Part shown: one piece after another, positions 37,617 through 48,655 of the stretch | How positions within the stretch are numbered: the stretch's first letter is position 1 | How the letters are laid out: each line of letters opens with the position of its first letter | Source of the DNA: Inia geoffrensis | Lineage: Eukaryota > Chordata > Mammalia > Artiodactyla > Iniidae | Reading direction: 5' to 3' | DNA length: 64,000 bases | Assembly (NCBI GenBank): GCA_036417435.1 | Contig: CM070899.1 | Coordinates: forward strand, 174,249,494-174,313,493 | The notes under the pieces: model-generated | The model's database searches: none | Told to the model about the DNA's origin: nothing | The model's input: the letters and a program-made list of their open reading frames with translations, nothing else | Made by a program: the position numbers and the translations under genes

Positions 37617-38318
37617 GACGTCCAAGGGACTTAATGACTTTGGGCTTTAAACGAGGCAGGAGTCAAACTCCAGAAATATAGATTTTCTGGACCAAAGTGA
37701 TACTTAAGTTCTTGGCAATGTCCTGATTCTGAGTAACCTGTCCCTTAAGGAGCAGAGCCAGCCTCTGAGAAGCAGAATTCTGGCTGGGTTTCAGGGCTGG
37801 CCACAGCACGGTGGTAGAATGAGAAGGGCAGTAATACTTTCCTGAAGCCAAAGCAGAGAATCTTTCAGAATAACCAAGACACCCTGTGGAAGGTGGGTAG
37901 ATCGCTCCTTAGTGAAGGCGTAAGGTGCAGGGACTAGTGCAGGCCAGAAGGGAAGAATTCCAGACCACAGGATTCCTCCAGAAGGACAGGTATATTTGAC
38001 AACAGACAGCTGTGAGCTGCCCTCAGTGGATATACTGTTGGACAGAAGGAAAGAATGGCCTGATGGGGCAGCCCACAGATACCTCAGCCGAGTATGTGGT
38101 TGAGAATGTATAGAATTAAGGATTTCGGGACCAGCCACCAGAGGCGCTCATGAAGGTGGTGGTGGAGGTGAGGCATTACGTTAGCTCTCTGTCTGTACAA
38201 ATATCTATATTGAGAAATCTGTGTCTTTTTAATATGGTCCAGGTGGCTTCTGTATTTCAGTGTATTCCTTGTGTAATAAATAACATGTCTGTTCTATATA
38301 CATATAGAATATATAAAT
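37617..38318. other. Intronic sequence, nothing recognised
   Basis: Somewhat GC-richer (37640-38150), but without a repeat family I can name. Antisense open frames here show no splice or family support. Confidence 0.45.
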
Positions 38319-38329
38319 TACTTGCCTTT

Positions 38330-38457
38330 TCTTTCCTTTTTTTTTTTTGGCTGTGCCACACGGCATGCAGGATCTCAGTTCCCTGACCAGGGATCGAACC
38401 CTTACCCCCCGCATTGGAAGCGTGGGATCTTAACCACTGGACCACCAGGGAAGTCCC
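38330..38457 (-). mobile_element. Short tRNA-Glu-derived SINE (Bov-tA-like), antisense
   Basis: After a T-run, TGGCTGTGCCACACGGCATG, GGATCTCAGTTCCCTGACC, AGGGATCGAACCC and CACTGGACCACCAGGGAAGT give the reverse of a short tRNA-derived SINE. An 11-bp duplication TACTTGCCTTT (38319-38329 and 38458-38468) flanks it. Confidence 0.93.
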
Positions 38458-38764
38458 TACTTGCCTTTCAATACACGTATAGATGGTACACCGCTCAGGT
38501 CGAGGACACAAGCATGCATTTCTTTTTCCTCTAGCGGTGATGGGTTGTTAGTGCAGTGGTTGATCCTATGGCATTTCTCCTGTGGTTTGGCACCATTAGT
38601 ACTAGGCTCTCACCTACTGGAGGTGGGGGAGGTAGGGGTGGAGCTGCTATTCAATTCAGTTTAAAAAATCTTATTTTCATAGACTAAACTGCAACTGTGT
38701 TTTTCAACACTTCATGCTTAGCAGGTGGCTGCCTTGGAACTGATAAAATGTTAGAATGAATAAC

Positions 38765-38890
38765 AGGTTCTGCCTCAGTATTACCTGGAGTGCTTTTTAA
38801 AAATGTGGATATCTGGGTCCCACACCAGACCTGTGTATAGCTGCTGCTCTAGAATTTCTGCATTCGAGGGGCAAGTGGTCAGGGACCTGG
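38765..38890 (+). mobile_element. MER5-like fragment
   Basis: CAGTATTACCTGGAGTGCTT, TGGATATCTGGGTCCCACAC and GAATTTCTGCATTCGAGGGG resemble the MER5 group of hAT-Charlie elements. Confidence 0.6.
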
Positions 38891-39159
38891 TTAGAAGATG
38901 AGGGCAAGGGAGGGATGAACCTCGAAAAATGGTCTTTAAACTGAGTTTGCACAGTGTGCACACTCTTTTTTGCATAGATTCAGCTTCATTTTAATAGAAA
39001 ATTTTTCTGACGTTTCATATTCAAAGTGCATGTAAGATTTGTATTTTTAATTAATTATTACTGTTTTATTTGGGGAGATATCAGAAAGCTGATGTGGATA
39101 ATGGGAGTAAAGACTCCATTCCAAACCAACTCTAGACACTGCCACCCTCTTAATTGGAC

Positions 39160-39262
39160 TTCCTGGCATCAGGACCCAGGAATCTGATTTCCAACAATTC
39201 CCCAGGTGATCCTCATGTTTATTATGCTTGCTAATGGGACAAAACACATTTTAAGAAACACA
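39160..39262 (+). mobile_element. MER5-like fragment, 3' half
   Basis: GGAATCTGATTTCCAACAAT, TCCCCAGGTGATCCTCATG and ATTTTAAGAAACACAGC correspond to the second half of a MER5-type element. It may be a separate insertion from the one at 38765. Confidence 0.55.
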
Positions 39263-39351
39263 GCACTTTTATATAACATCTGATCAGTGGAGACTGTAGT
39301 AAAAATGAACTTATAAAAATCTTTCTGCTTACACCATCAAGAAAGCTATTA

Positions 39352-39558
39352 GGGCTTCCCTGGTGGCACAGTGGTTGAGAGTCCGCCTGCCGATGCAGGG
39401 AACACGGGTTCGTGCCCCGGTCCAGGAAGATCCCACATGCCGCGGAGCGGCTGGGCCCGTGAGCCATGGCCGCTGAGCCTGCGCGTCCGGAGCCTGTGCT
39501 CCACAACGGGAGAGGCCACAACAGTGAGAGCCCCGCCCACCACACACACACACAAAAA
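39352..39558 (+). mobile_element. CHR-type SINE, young copy
   Basis: It starts GGGCTTCCCTGGTGGCACAG and retains most CpGs (for example GCCGCGGAGCGGCTGGGC). A perfect 13-bp duplication AAGAAAGCTATTA flanks it (39339-39351 and 39559-39571). The tail begins as a CACACACACA run before A's, an unusual tail type. Confidence 0.97.
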
Positions 39559-39571
39559 AAGAAAGCTATTA

Positions 39572-40169
39572 GAGTTTTCAGGCATAAATTCAACTACAGC
39601 TGCCTATAAACCATAAAAGGAAAAAAAAGTCACTACTCATCCCTAGATAGTGGATCTAATTACTTTCTTGTAAGTGTTTGCTTGACAGGTCAAGATTTAG
39701 ACTACGCAGCACCGGATTCTTCTTACAAGGCTCAATGTCACCTCTGCTTTGTGTCTGTCTTCCAGAGTTTTTCACTAGGGATGTGTACTTGTTATTTTCA
39801 CTTTTTTGTTGTCTGGCAGTATTTAAAGACAGTTTGTGACTGATGTCTTTCATTAACTTTTCTCTAAAACTGTGTTCTAAGCAACAATATGGTTTATCCC
39901 CTCCCGCCCCTTTCTTTGTTATGCTGTTTTCTTTAGGTTATAAGGGCATTCTGTATATTCATATCAGCATTTCCACAACACAAAGCATAGTTGACAGTCT
40001 CCTCTTAGCTTGGTCCAAATGCAAAATGTCGGGTGGCCTCTCTGCAAGTAAACATTATAGTCCTGTGCCATGTGGGTGAGAAATCAAAAGGGGGATAGAA
40101 GAGAAGGATTTTATTTTTTCCCTTCAGTGATTCAATAAGACAGTATCTGTCACAACCACGTCGGTCAAA
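39572..40169. other. Intronic sequence, nothing recognised
   Basis: No named element. Confidence 0.5.
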
Positions 40170-40181
40170 TAACCCATTCTC

Positions 40182-41225
40182 TAATCTCCAAAATATACAG
40201 GCAGCTCATGAAGCTCAATATAAAAAAAACAAACCCAATCCAAAAATGGGCAGAAGACCTAAATAGACATTTCTTCAAAGAAGATATACAGACTGCCAAC
40301 AAACACATGAAAGGATGCTCAGCATCACTAATTATTAGAGAAATGCAAGTCAAAACTACAATGTGGTATCATGTCACACCAGTCAGAATGGCCATCATCA
40401 AAAAATCTACAAACAATAAATGCCGGAGAGGGTGTGGAGAAAAGCGAACACTCTTGCACTGTTGGTGGGAATGTAAATTGATATAGCCACTATGGAGAAC
40501 AGTATAGAGGTTCCTTAACAAACTAAAAATAGAACTACCATTTGACCCAGCAATCCCACTACTGGGCATATACCCTGAGAAAACCATAATTCAAAAAGAG
40601 TCATGTACCCCAATGTTCATTGCAGCTCTGTTTACAATAGCCAGGACATGGAAGCAACCTAAGTGTCCATCGACAGATGAATGGATAAAGAAGATGTGGC
40701 ACATATATACAACGGAATATTACTCAGCCATAAAAAGAAATGTAACTGAGTTATTTGTAGTGAGGTGAATAGACCTAGAGTCTGTCATACGGAGTGAAGT
40801 AAGTCAGAAAGAGAAAAACAAATACCGTATACTAACACATATATATGGAATTTTAAAAAAAATGGTTCGGGGCAGGATGGGCATAAAGACGCAGGCGTAA
40901 AGAATGGACTTGAGGACACAGGGAGGGGAAAGGGTAAGCTGGGACAAAGCGAGAGAGTGGCATGGACATATATACACTACCAAATGTAAAATAGATAGCT
41001 AGTGGGAAGCAGCCGTATAGCACAGGGAGATCAGCTCGGTGCTTTGTGACCACCTAGAGGGGTGGGATAGGGAGGGTGGGAGGGAGGCTTAAGAGGGAGG
41101 GGATATGGGGATGTATGTATACATATAGCTCATTCACTTTGTTATACGGCAGAAACTAACACAACACTGTAAAGCAATTATACTCCAATAAAGATGTAAA
41201 AAAACCAAAAAACAAAAAAAACAAG
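40182..41225 (+). mobile_element. Young 5'-truncated L1 with end of ORF2 and 3' UTR
   Basis: A 1,044-bp L1 3' end flanked by a perfect 12-bp duplication TAACCCATTCTC (40170-40181 and 41226-41237). It encodes the C-terminal part of ORF2 (for example [20 protein letters not shown] near 40245). The reading frame breaks at 40484-40486, where the expected CAG glutamine codon after the ECKL motif is TAG. The 3' UTR contains GAGTCTGTCATACGGAGTG and ends AATTATACTCCAATAAAGAT plus an A-rich tail. It is inactive because of truncation and the stop. Confidence 0.95.
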
Positions 41226-41237
41226 TAACCCATTCTC

Positions 41238-43074
41238 AAAGTGAACAACATTTGTAGTAGCTTGAAAAATCAAGCCTGCGGGTACAACAGAGCACTTAAC
41301 TTCAGAGAAGTGACGTAAACACCAGTCTGAACAAATGCTGTGCCACTTTTGCTCAGCTTACATTAAAAGCAGTGCCTTTTCTAAGATTAAAGTCTTTTAT
41401 ACAAAAGCCTTTTGTATCATAAATGGAAGGGAAAAGGATGTATAAAAAAATTACTTTAAAATTCTCAAGGATAAAGAATAAATTCATAATTTAAAAGTTT
41501 TCACCAGTTCCCAGTTTTGAAAAGGCAGAATTCAAAACAAAAATGTCCAAAAAATGCCATTTTGCAGTCTTGATTTTGCGACATATCAATCTATTCTGGG
41601 TTGTTTGTTCGAATGCACGTGGCCCCAGCCTTTCCTGTGAGAGTCAGACTTGCCACCTCTAGGCTCACGCAGGCCAGCATGGACCCCAGCGTTGTATCCG
41701 GAACCGCATATCAGGTTTGTCAGTTCCACTCCCAATGCCTAGGTTTTGGCTTGAAGAGGTTTGTGTGCTGTTCAGCTTGAAGATACTGAGAATCTACCTG
41801 TTACTCAAGAGAAATATTTAAGACAGTTTATTAACATTGAACACTTAGGATGAAATTGTTTGGCTTGCTGAATAATTTTTTTTTAATTTGCCAAGTTGTC
41901 CATTTTCATATAGTTAAGCACAATCCATCACCTTCACTCCATTTGCCTTACACACAGAGTAGCTTCAAGCCAATAAATATCAATGTTGTCCAGTGAGGTA
42001 TTTGTTTGTTCAGCTATATATGTCAAATCACAAGCAATCTTAAAACCACTGGGGCCTTGTAACCTTAAGTGATTTTTCTTCCTCCAATAGATGCAGTTTG
42101 AGTATTTAGACCTCGACATTTTGGCAGTCGGATACACTATCCCTGATGAAAAGCTACTCGGTAGCAATGAAAAAGTAATTTTTTACCCTAATGAACTTGA
42201 TAGTTTAAAACTAGGGGCAATATATTAGAGGTTGTTTTAAAAGAAAAAAATAAGTAAGGCTACATCTGGAAGCAGCATTTCTGTTGGTGGACTATAGTTT
42301 CCACATCCTGTATTCATTTCATTAGAATCTTTTTATTAATGATTTCTCTACTACTTCTGACATATCCTTAAACCTTCCCAGTGTTTTAATCAAGGATATG
42401 TTGGTTCTGGCATTTGGTCACAACAGCCTTCCTGTGCTTTAGCACAAATGCTAATGAAATGCATGTCAGCCTGTACAGAATGGAAGGAATAGAGTATATA
42501 AATCCCCATAGTACAGACTCATTATTCCTTTCTCTTTTTTCATAAAATCAGAATTGTCTAAACAGCAATAGGTCAAAGAGTGAAAATTTGAATACTTTAT
42601 AGCGCTAGGGACCTAGGCGGCCTGGAGGTGTTTCAAATCTACTTTAACTGTGTTTCTGACAAGTGGTCCCTAAGTGTAGATTAAGGATTTCTCCTAATGC
42701 TGCACTTTCTTTGCCAATGCTTACTTTACATAGCTGCAGTGACAGAGCTAAATGTTTCCAATATGTATTAAATTAATTTTTAGTGAAAAACCCTAAGGCA
42801 AATGAGAATTTATAGCCTTGCATTTAAGAAGAAAGAATTATGAGTGAATGAGATATTTTTCTGTGTTGGAAAGAAGTTTTGAGGTTCAACATTTTAGTGA
42901 ACCTATTGTTAGTTTTAGAGTTGGCTATTTACAAGTAACAATGCTGGGCACTTTTGATGAAATGAACCAAAGGGCATTTATCTTGGTGCCCAGGAGAGGT
43001 AGAGATACAATATACCTGTATAGGTGTATAATTATATACCTGTAGTAGACTGTTCATACTTACCACTGGTAGAT
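41238..43074. other. Intronic sequence, nothing recognised
   Basis: AT-rich apart from a GC-richer patch at 41605-41750. No named repeat and no exon signature. Confidence 0.5.
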
Positions 43075-43305
43075 AGCAGAGTGGGTTGGTTCAAGGTGCA
43101 AGCTACAGAGTAATATGGCCTTGGTTCAAACCCTGCATCTGCAATTAATATTTTTTGCCTTCTTTTGCTTAGTTTTTTTAAATCTGTAAATTGGGTATTT
43201 CAGTAGCCCCTACCATACAAATTGCTGTGAGAATTAATGATTACAATACACATAAAGTGCATAGAACAGTCCTTGGCAAATGCTAAACACTGAATAAAGA
43301 TTAGA
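43075..43305 (+). mobile_element. MIR SINE
   Basis: AGAGTGGGTTGGTTCAAGGT, GGTTCAAACCCTGCATCTGC, TAAATCTGTAAATTGGGTAT and ATAAAGTGCATAGAACAGTC (with CTTGGCAAATGC after it) follow MIR 5' to 3'. Confidence 0.82.
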
Positions 43306-43593
43306 AACTTTTTATATTCACTAAGGGATATATCTGTTCCATGATTTAAGGATATTACTACAGCATATAGTTTTCCCCACAATTTTATTTGACCTTATCT
43401 AGTGAACAGAGCTGCCGGGGCACAAGCTGGGCTTACAGATAGTTCGGAGACTCCTTCCAGTATGTCCTCCCCACAGTGGGTAATTCAATCAGTGCTTCTG
43501 TAAAACCATAAATAATGCATGCCATGGTCATTTAGAACCACTCACAAACAGTCAAAATAGGAAATGTTAAATTCAAAGACCTGCTGTTAAATT
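43306..43593. other. Intronic sequence, nothing recognised
   Basis: No named element. Confidence 0.45.
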
Positions 43594-43622
43594 TACATAC
43601 ATACACGCACGCACACACACAT
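43594..43622. repeat. (CA)n-rich simple repeat
   Basis: ACATACATACACGCACGCAC followed by CACACAC. Confidence 0.85.
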
Positions 43623-43689
43623 TCATATGCATGTCATACATTGTAGAGATATTACCAAAGGCTTTGGAAGCCCAGATAAAAACAAATTA

Positions 43690-43990
43690 ATTTCTGCTTC
43701 ATGCATCATGAATAGATTTATGGAGAAAGTAGCATTTGACTTGAGTCTTGAAGCAAGAGTAGGATTTTGATAGGCTGAGAAGGTGGGGAAGGGAGTTGCA
43801 GGCAGAGGAAGTAGAAGATGTACAGATGAACAGTTTACAGCACAAGTGGAGAGTGGTGAGTGGTCCAGTGACTTGTGCATGAGACGTGGAGATATTTGCT
43901 AAGTGATAAGGTCAAGGAATAGGTTAGAGACATTATGTAAAAGTCCTTGATATTAGAAGGTTGAACTTAATAACCAGTAAGGTGGGATGG
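43690..43990 (-). mobile_element. L2 LINE, antisense
   Basis: GAAAGTAGCATTTGACTTGA, GTCTTGAAGCAAGAGTAGGA, TTTTGATAGGCTGAGAAGG and GTTGCAGGCAGAGGAAGTAG match the reverse complement of the L2 3' region. Confidence 0.78.
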
Positions 43991-45738
43991 TTGAAGTTTC
44001 CGTGGAGGAGATTACTATGGTGGTTTCTTTGTTTCCATTGTGAGAGATGGTTGGAAAGCAGGGTCTTGGTCATCATTTCCATTATGTGGTTAAAGTTGGG
44101 CCAAGACAGAAGACTACAAAGCAGATTGAGAGAGGTGATAGTTCATTGATGGAACTCTTATACATGGTAGTTAATTGAGAGTGAAAGAGAGCCCACGAGA
44201 GAACAACAATGAACTGATACAAGAAGCACAGGGTAAATAGCACTCTGAGGCATTTAGTGATAGTCCCACCTTTATTGTCACATGGCCTCCATCTTGTTTG
44301 GGTAAACAGGAAAATGGGCATTGGAGTCTATATCCATTGTGTGTGTGTGTGTGTGTGTGTGTTTTCAAAACCATTTTGCAGTAGGGTAACAAAGAAGGAG
44401 AATCTCACAGTTCCCCTGACCTGCACACCCTGGTAAATCCTGTGTAGTGGCATTGCCTTGGGCACAGCTGAGTGTCAAAGAAGTTGGCTCACCACAAATG
44501 AAGCTGAGCCTTACCACTGGCTGACCTAAGTGTTGGGTGCATGGTGCCCACGGTGGTTCATATCCCAATTTTTTTTTTTTTTTGAAAGATGGCAGGAGAA
44601 TTAAACAGTAAATAGGGGAAAGTGCCCATATGTATTCTGGGATACTGTGTTATTTTTTAAAGTTCAAGCATTATTTCCACCAAAATCAAGAACAGGAACT
44701 ATTTTCCACAGAAAATAAAGGAAAAGGCAAAACTGACATCATTCTTAGGTTTATTAACAAAATCTGAAATGGCAACAGAGGGTCAGGAAACTATAAACTC
44801 TAAGCAGGAAGTAACCTTGGTCAGGAGCAGAATGAATGAATTAGGTGGAAGGGAAATGTGGAGGAAGATGGGCTATGTAGTTCTGCGTCCATGCCCTGGA
44901 GACAATAACATGCTTATATTTAACTTTGCTTTGCTGTCTATATACATTCTGCTCACTGGTTCAGCCTCCCTTATTTCGTGCTATATAAATGTAGTATTTA
45001 AGCTACAGTTGTTGCCTTACATAGTTATTTAAAGTTAAAAAGCTTCAGAGAAAGTTCTGCAACTCTGAAGTTGTAGATGTTTCTTGTGCATAATATATGT
45101 GAGTACTCCATAAACACTGCATACAGTTGCACATTAAAAACAAAATGACTTTGGTGTAAACTATCATTACTTACCTATTTTATGGAAAGCCCCAGAAAAT
45201 AATTCCCCTATATCCTAAAAGCAAATGTTATCGCATGTTAATAGTAGCTAAAAGTATACTTTTAAACAGTATTAGTCGTATCATGAGTAAGGTACCATTT
45301 GCATAATCTCTGATATTAAAGATTTTTTTCCTAGAATATCCAATCAAATGTCTGATGAATAAAACTTCAGACACAGTATTCTGAGGTAATAGGTAATAAA
45401 TTATTTTGCTACCTGGGTTGCACACAGGGTGAAGATAGCCTTGTGAAGTTGATCATTGCCAGCTCCCCCATGATTATAAACATCACTGTGCAGATATATC
45501 CAGCCCAGAACTTTCTGGGGATTCTGATGTATATATATCACCAGCATTTGGAGCAGCTCTGTGTTGAGGCCCCGTCCCAAAGGCAACACTGAATTCAATA
45601 TCCCACTCCCCACTCCCACTGCCAGGGTACCCTTACCCCAGTGTTGGGAACCCCACCCGCTGCCTTGTCCAGACCTGAAGTCTTCCTCTCGTTCTTGACT
45701 TCACTCTTCTCACCAGTCCTTGTCGTGTTACTGTCTTG
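43991..45738. other. Intronic sequence with a GT microsatellite
   Basis: A (GT)n tract lies at 44338-44362 and a T17-type run near 44569-44583. No named repeat otherwise. Confidence 0.5.
44338..44362. repeat. (GT)n microsatellite
   Basis: Twelve uninterrupted GT units. Confidence 0.93.
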
Positions 45739-45754
45739 AACAATTGTACTTTTT

Positions 45755-45959
45755 TTTTTTTTTTTTTTGCTTGCGGTACTCGGGCCTCTCACTATTGTGG
45801 CCTCTCCCGTTGCGGAGCACAGGCTCCGGACGCGCAGGCTCAGCGGCCATGGCTCACGGGCCGCTCCGCGGCATGTGGGATCCTCCCGGACCGGGGCTCG
45901 AACCCGCGCCCCCTGCATCGGCAGGCAGACTCTCAACCACTGCGCCACCAGGGAAGCCC
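45755..45959 (-). mobile_element. CHR-type SINE, very young, antisense
   Basis: It begins with a T-run (poly-A tail) and TGCTTGCGGTACTCGGGCC, and ends CGCCACCAGGGAAGCCC. Nearly all CpG sites are intact (CTCCGGACGCGCAGGC, CCTCCCGGACCGGGGCTCG). The 16-bp duplication AACAATTGTACTTTTT (45739-45754 and 45960-45975) is perfect. A short gap relative to other copies (the GGGCCGCTCCGCGG segment lacks the usual CAGC) is a private deletion. Confidence 0.97.
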
Positions 45960-45975
45960 AACAATTGTACTTTTT

Positions 45976-46269
45976 AATCTTTCTCTAATGTAACAACTTT
46001 TCTACATACTTTCTGTCTTCATGTCTTCCCTGTTGTCCTCCCTCCTGGATAACTCATGTACCCTCCTAGGTTATTACTCTTCTCTTCCTGCCCCTCCAGA
46101 CTTTTCTCCCTAGAACAAAACACTCTTTTGCAGGTGAGGCACATCCTTTGTGCTTCAGCAGGAATTCCATGAAATGTGGGCTGTTCATGTTTTCAAATAG
46201 CCCTTCTGCACTGAGTTTCAGCTGTCTCTAAATACTTCCAGGTTCCAGTGACCTGATCCCCTTGTCCAG
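45976..46269. other. Pyrimidine-rich intronic sequence
   Basis: CT-rich on the + strand. No named element. Confidence 0.45.
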
Positions 46270-46430
46270 ACCTTTTCACACACTCCTGCTTCCCAGATTC
46301 CTTACCTGCATTATCCCTGCCAGGCCTTTGGGTCTCAGTTGATGCACTTCTTCACAGAAGCCATGCCTGGCCCCCAAGACTGATATAGGTGTTTCCTCAC
46401 TTATGCAAATGTATTGGTATATGTGTTGGG
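46270..46430 (+). mobile_element. Possible L2 fragment
   Basis: GATGCACTTCTTCACAGAAG and CCATGCCTGGCCCCCAAGAC resemble the L2 passage 'cacctcctctgtgaagccttccctgacc'. Weak match. Confidence 0.4.
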
Positions 46431-47525
46431 GAAAGGAGTCAGGAAAAAAGTGTTCATTGATGAATATAAAATCATTACAAGCACTGAACAAACAGCATGC
46501 TCTCTCCTAAAGGCAGGATCTGAATATTTGTTTCCTATATGAATAAAAGCAAAATTAATTCCCTTTTTAGATTTATCTGAATAAGATTTTTAGAAGACCA
46601 ATTTTGCAGGTTTTCCATTTGTCTGGTTTTCAGCCCACATAGTCATTTCTAGCTGGTAATCTGCAGATTGCTTTCTTGTTGTGCTTTGGGGATATAGTTC
46701 TGATGGGCCCACTGAGAGAGATCAGTGCTTTGAATTGATCCCGGAGCATTTGTCTCCTGCGAATAAGTAATTTAGAGTTGGGAGCATACTTCACACAGCC
46801 AAAGTTAAGAGACATCTTATTTCACCAAAAAATAGGTCATTTGACTCAGGAGACTCTGAGAGTGTATTTAAGGTAATTACGTGGAGCAGGTGGTCTTCAC
46901 AGCTAGTGCTGACTTTGATGAAAGAGAGATCATAGTCTGAAAATAGCCCATGTCATGTTGAGTTCTGGAGGGAAAAAAGGAAAAATTTAATAACTGGCTT
47001 TGAAGTGAATACCAATATTCTGTCATCCCTCACTTATTTTCCATGGCAGATTAAAGATACTATTACTATTTTAACCTTGTTTCTGTAGGAAATTTGAGAG
47101 CACTGCTCTTTTCCCATTTCCTTAATTTCTTCCTTAAAAACTTGTCCCAATTATAGCTTTTGGATTTAGCATGAATCTATTTGTTTTTGCTCACAGATTT
47201 CTTTTTCCAAACTAAAGGCTATAATTGAATAGAAAAAAATGCAAAAATAAAGCTAGCTAGGGTATCCGTTATTTAGCCTTTGCAGCCAAATCCAGTTTTG
47301 AAAATACCCAAGCAATTTCTGTAGACGTCAATGGAATTGATTATAGATGCCCGTGGATCATATAAAGATTTGTTTAAATTTGGGGGCAGCACCTTGATAA
47401 AAATATATCTTTGAAATGGAAATATGGGAAGAATTCATTCTTTGTTTTACAAATTATTTTATTTTAAAAATAATATTCTTCTAAAAGTAATAAATACAAG
47501 ATTTTGAAAGTAATGTTATATTACT
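46431..47525. other. Intronic sequence, nothing recognised
   Basis: No named element. Confidence 0.5.
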
Positions 47526-47572
47526 TGGTCTCTATCTCTCTGTCTCTGTCTCTCTGTCTCTACATATATATA
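47526..47572. repeat. (TCTCTG)n then (TA)n simple repeat
   Basis: CTCTATCTCTCTGTCTCTGT-type array followed by CATATATATA. It lies next to the 3' side of the antisense LTR at 47609. Confidence 0.85.
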
Positions 47573-47608
47573 ATCTATGTGGCAGACGTAAAATGTCAGT
47601 TTTTTATA

Positions 47609-48078
47609 TGTATTAGTTTCTTTGACTGCTGTAACAAATTTCCACAAACCGGGTGGCTTAAAACAGCCGGAATGTATTATCTCACAGTTCTGGAGGCCAG
47701 AAGTCAGAAACTAGTATCACTAGGCTGAAATCATTGTTGGCAGGGTTGCACTCCCTCTGTAGGCTCTAGAGGGGAATATGTTACTTGCCTCTTCCAGTCT
47801 GAATCTCTTCAATACCAATGTCTTCTCATTTCTCTCCGCTCTATCCTCACGTCATCTTCTCCCCTGTGTGCATGCACATGTGTGTCTAACCTCCTGGTGC
47901 CTCCTTGTTTTAAGGATACATGTGATTTCATTAGGGCCCATCCAGATAATCCAGGATGATCCTTAATACCCAAGGATCTGCAAAGACCTTCTTTTGCCAA
48001 ATTAGATAACATTCAGATGTTCCAGGGCTTGGATCTCTTTGGAGGTGGGGGGAGGGTGGCATTTTTTAGCCTAAGACA
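47609..48078 (-). mobile_element. MaLR-type LTR, antisense
   Basis: On the + strand it starts TGTATTAGTTTCTTTGACTG, with GGGTGGCTTAAAACAGCCGG and CTCACAGTTCTGGAGGCCAG, then GATAATCCAGGATGATCCTT, and ends TTTTTAGCCTAAGACA. This is the reverse of an MLT1/MST-like LTR, with the polyadenylation block at the left. The exact subfamily is uncertain. No 5-bp duplication is visible. Confidence 0.8.
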
Positions 48079-48189
48079 CTGTTAAATACACGTTCCCACT
48101 TTCTTCCCTCCTAATAGAATCCTGATTTTGTTCAAGGTTCAATATTCTTGTAAGATATTGTCATTGACTTATGATGAATCTAAACCACT

Positions 48190-48655
48190 TACAGCAGTCT
48201 GTCTCTACCTGCTGTGCAGCTGTGTGTGAATGCCCCTGTAATCCAGTTCTGGCTAGTGAGATGTAAAAAAAAAAAAAAAAAATCAGTCTGGTGTTAGTTT
48301 TCAGAAAGAGGCTTCTGTAAAGAATCTAAATGGAACAGGCATGACTAACACTATTTCTGGTCCCATTTTCTACCTTGAAATCAGATATGATTCCCTTTTA
48401 CTAAGGTAAAATTTGTCATCACGAGGCAAAAAGCCTTTAAGGGGAAAATAAGCAACAAAGCTAAAGATGGGAGAACTGAAAGAAGGTCATTATTAAGCAG
48501 CTGAAATAATGCCAACCAGTTCCCATTCCAGACTTCTTGCTATATAAAAGTGTAAAATAAAAAAATAAATTATTAAATTAACCAATATTTGTTTAAACCA
48601 GTTAGTCAGATTTTCAGTTACTGCAGCCAAAAGCATTCCTAACTGATATACTCTA
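48190..48655 (+). mobile_element. Decayed interspersed repeat, family uncertain
   Basis: CCAGTTCTGGCTAGTGAGAT, CCAGACTTCTTGCTATATAA and TTACTGCAGCCAAAAGCATT (then CCTAACTGATATA) recall a repeat that ends 'gcagccaaaagcatcctaactgata', possibly an LTR. An 18-A run at 48267 interrupts it. Confidence 0.45.

Noticed and set aside
40208..40486. 92-codon + strand open frame
   Set aside because: It is the C-terminal remnant of L1 ORF2 in a 5'-truncated insertion, ending at a mutational stop. It is not a host gene.
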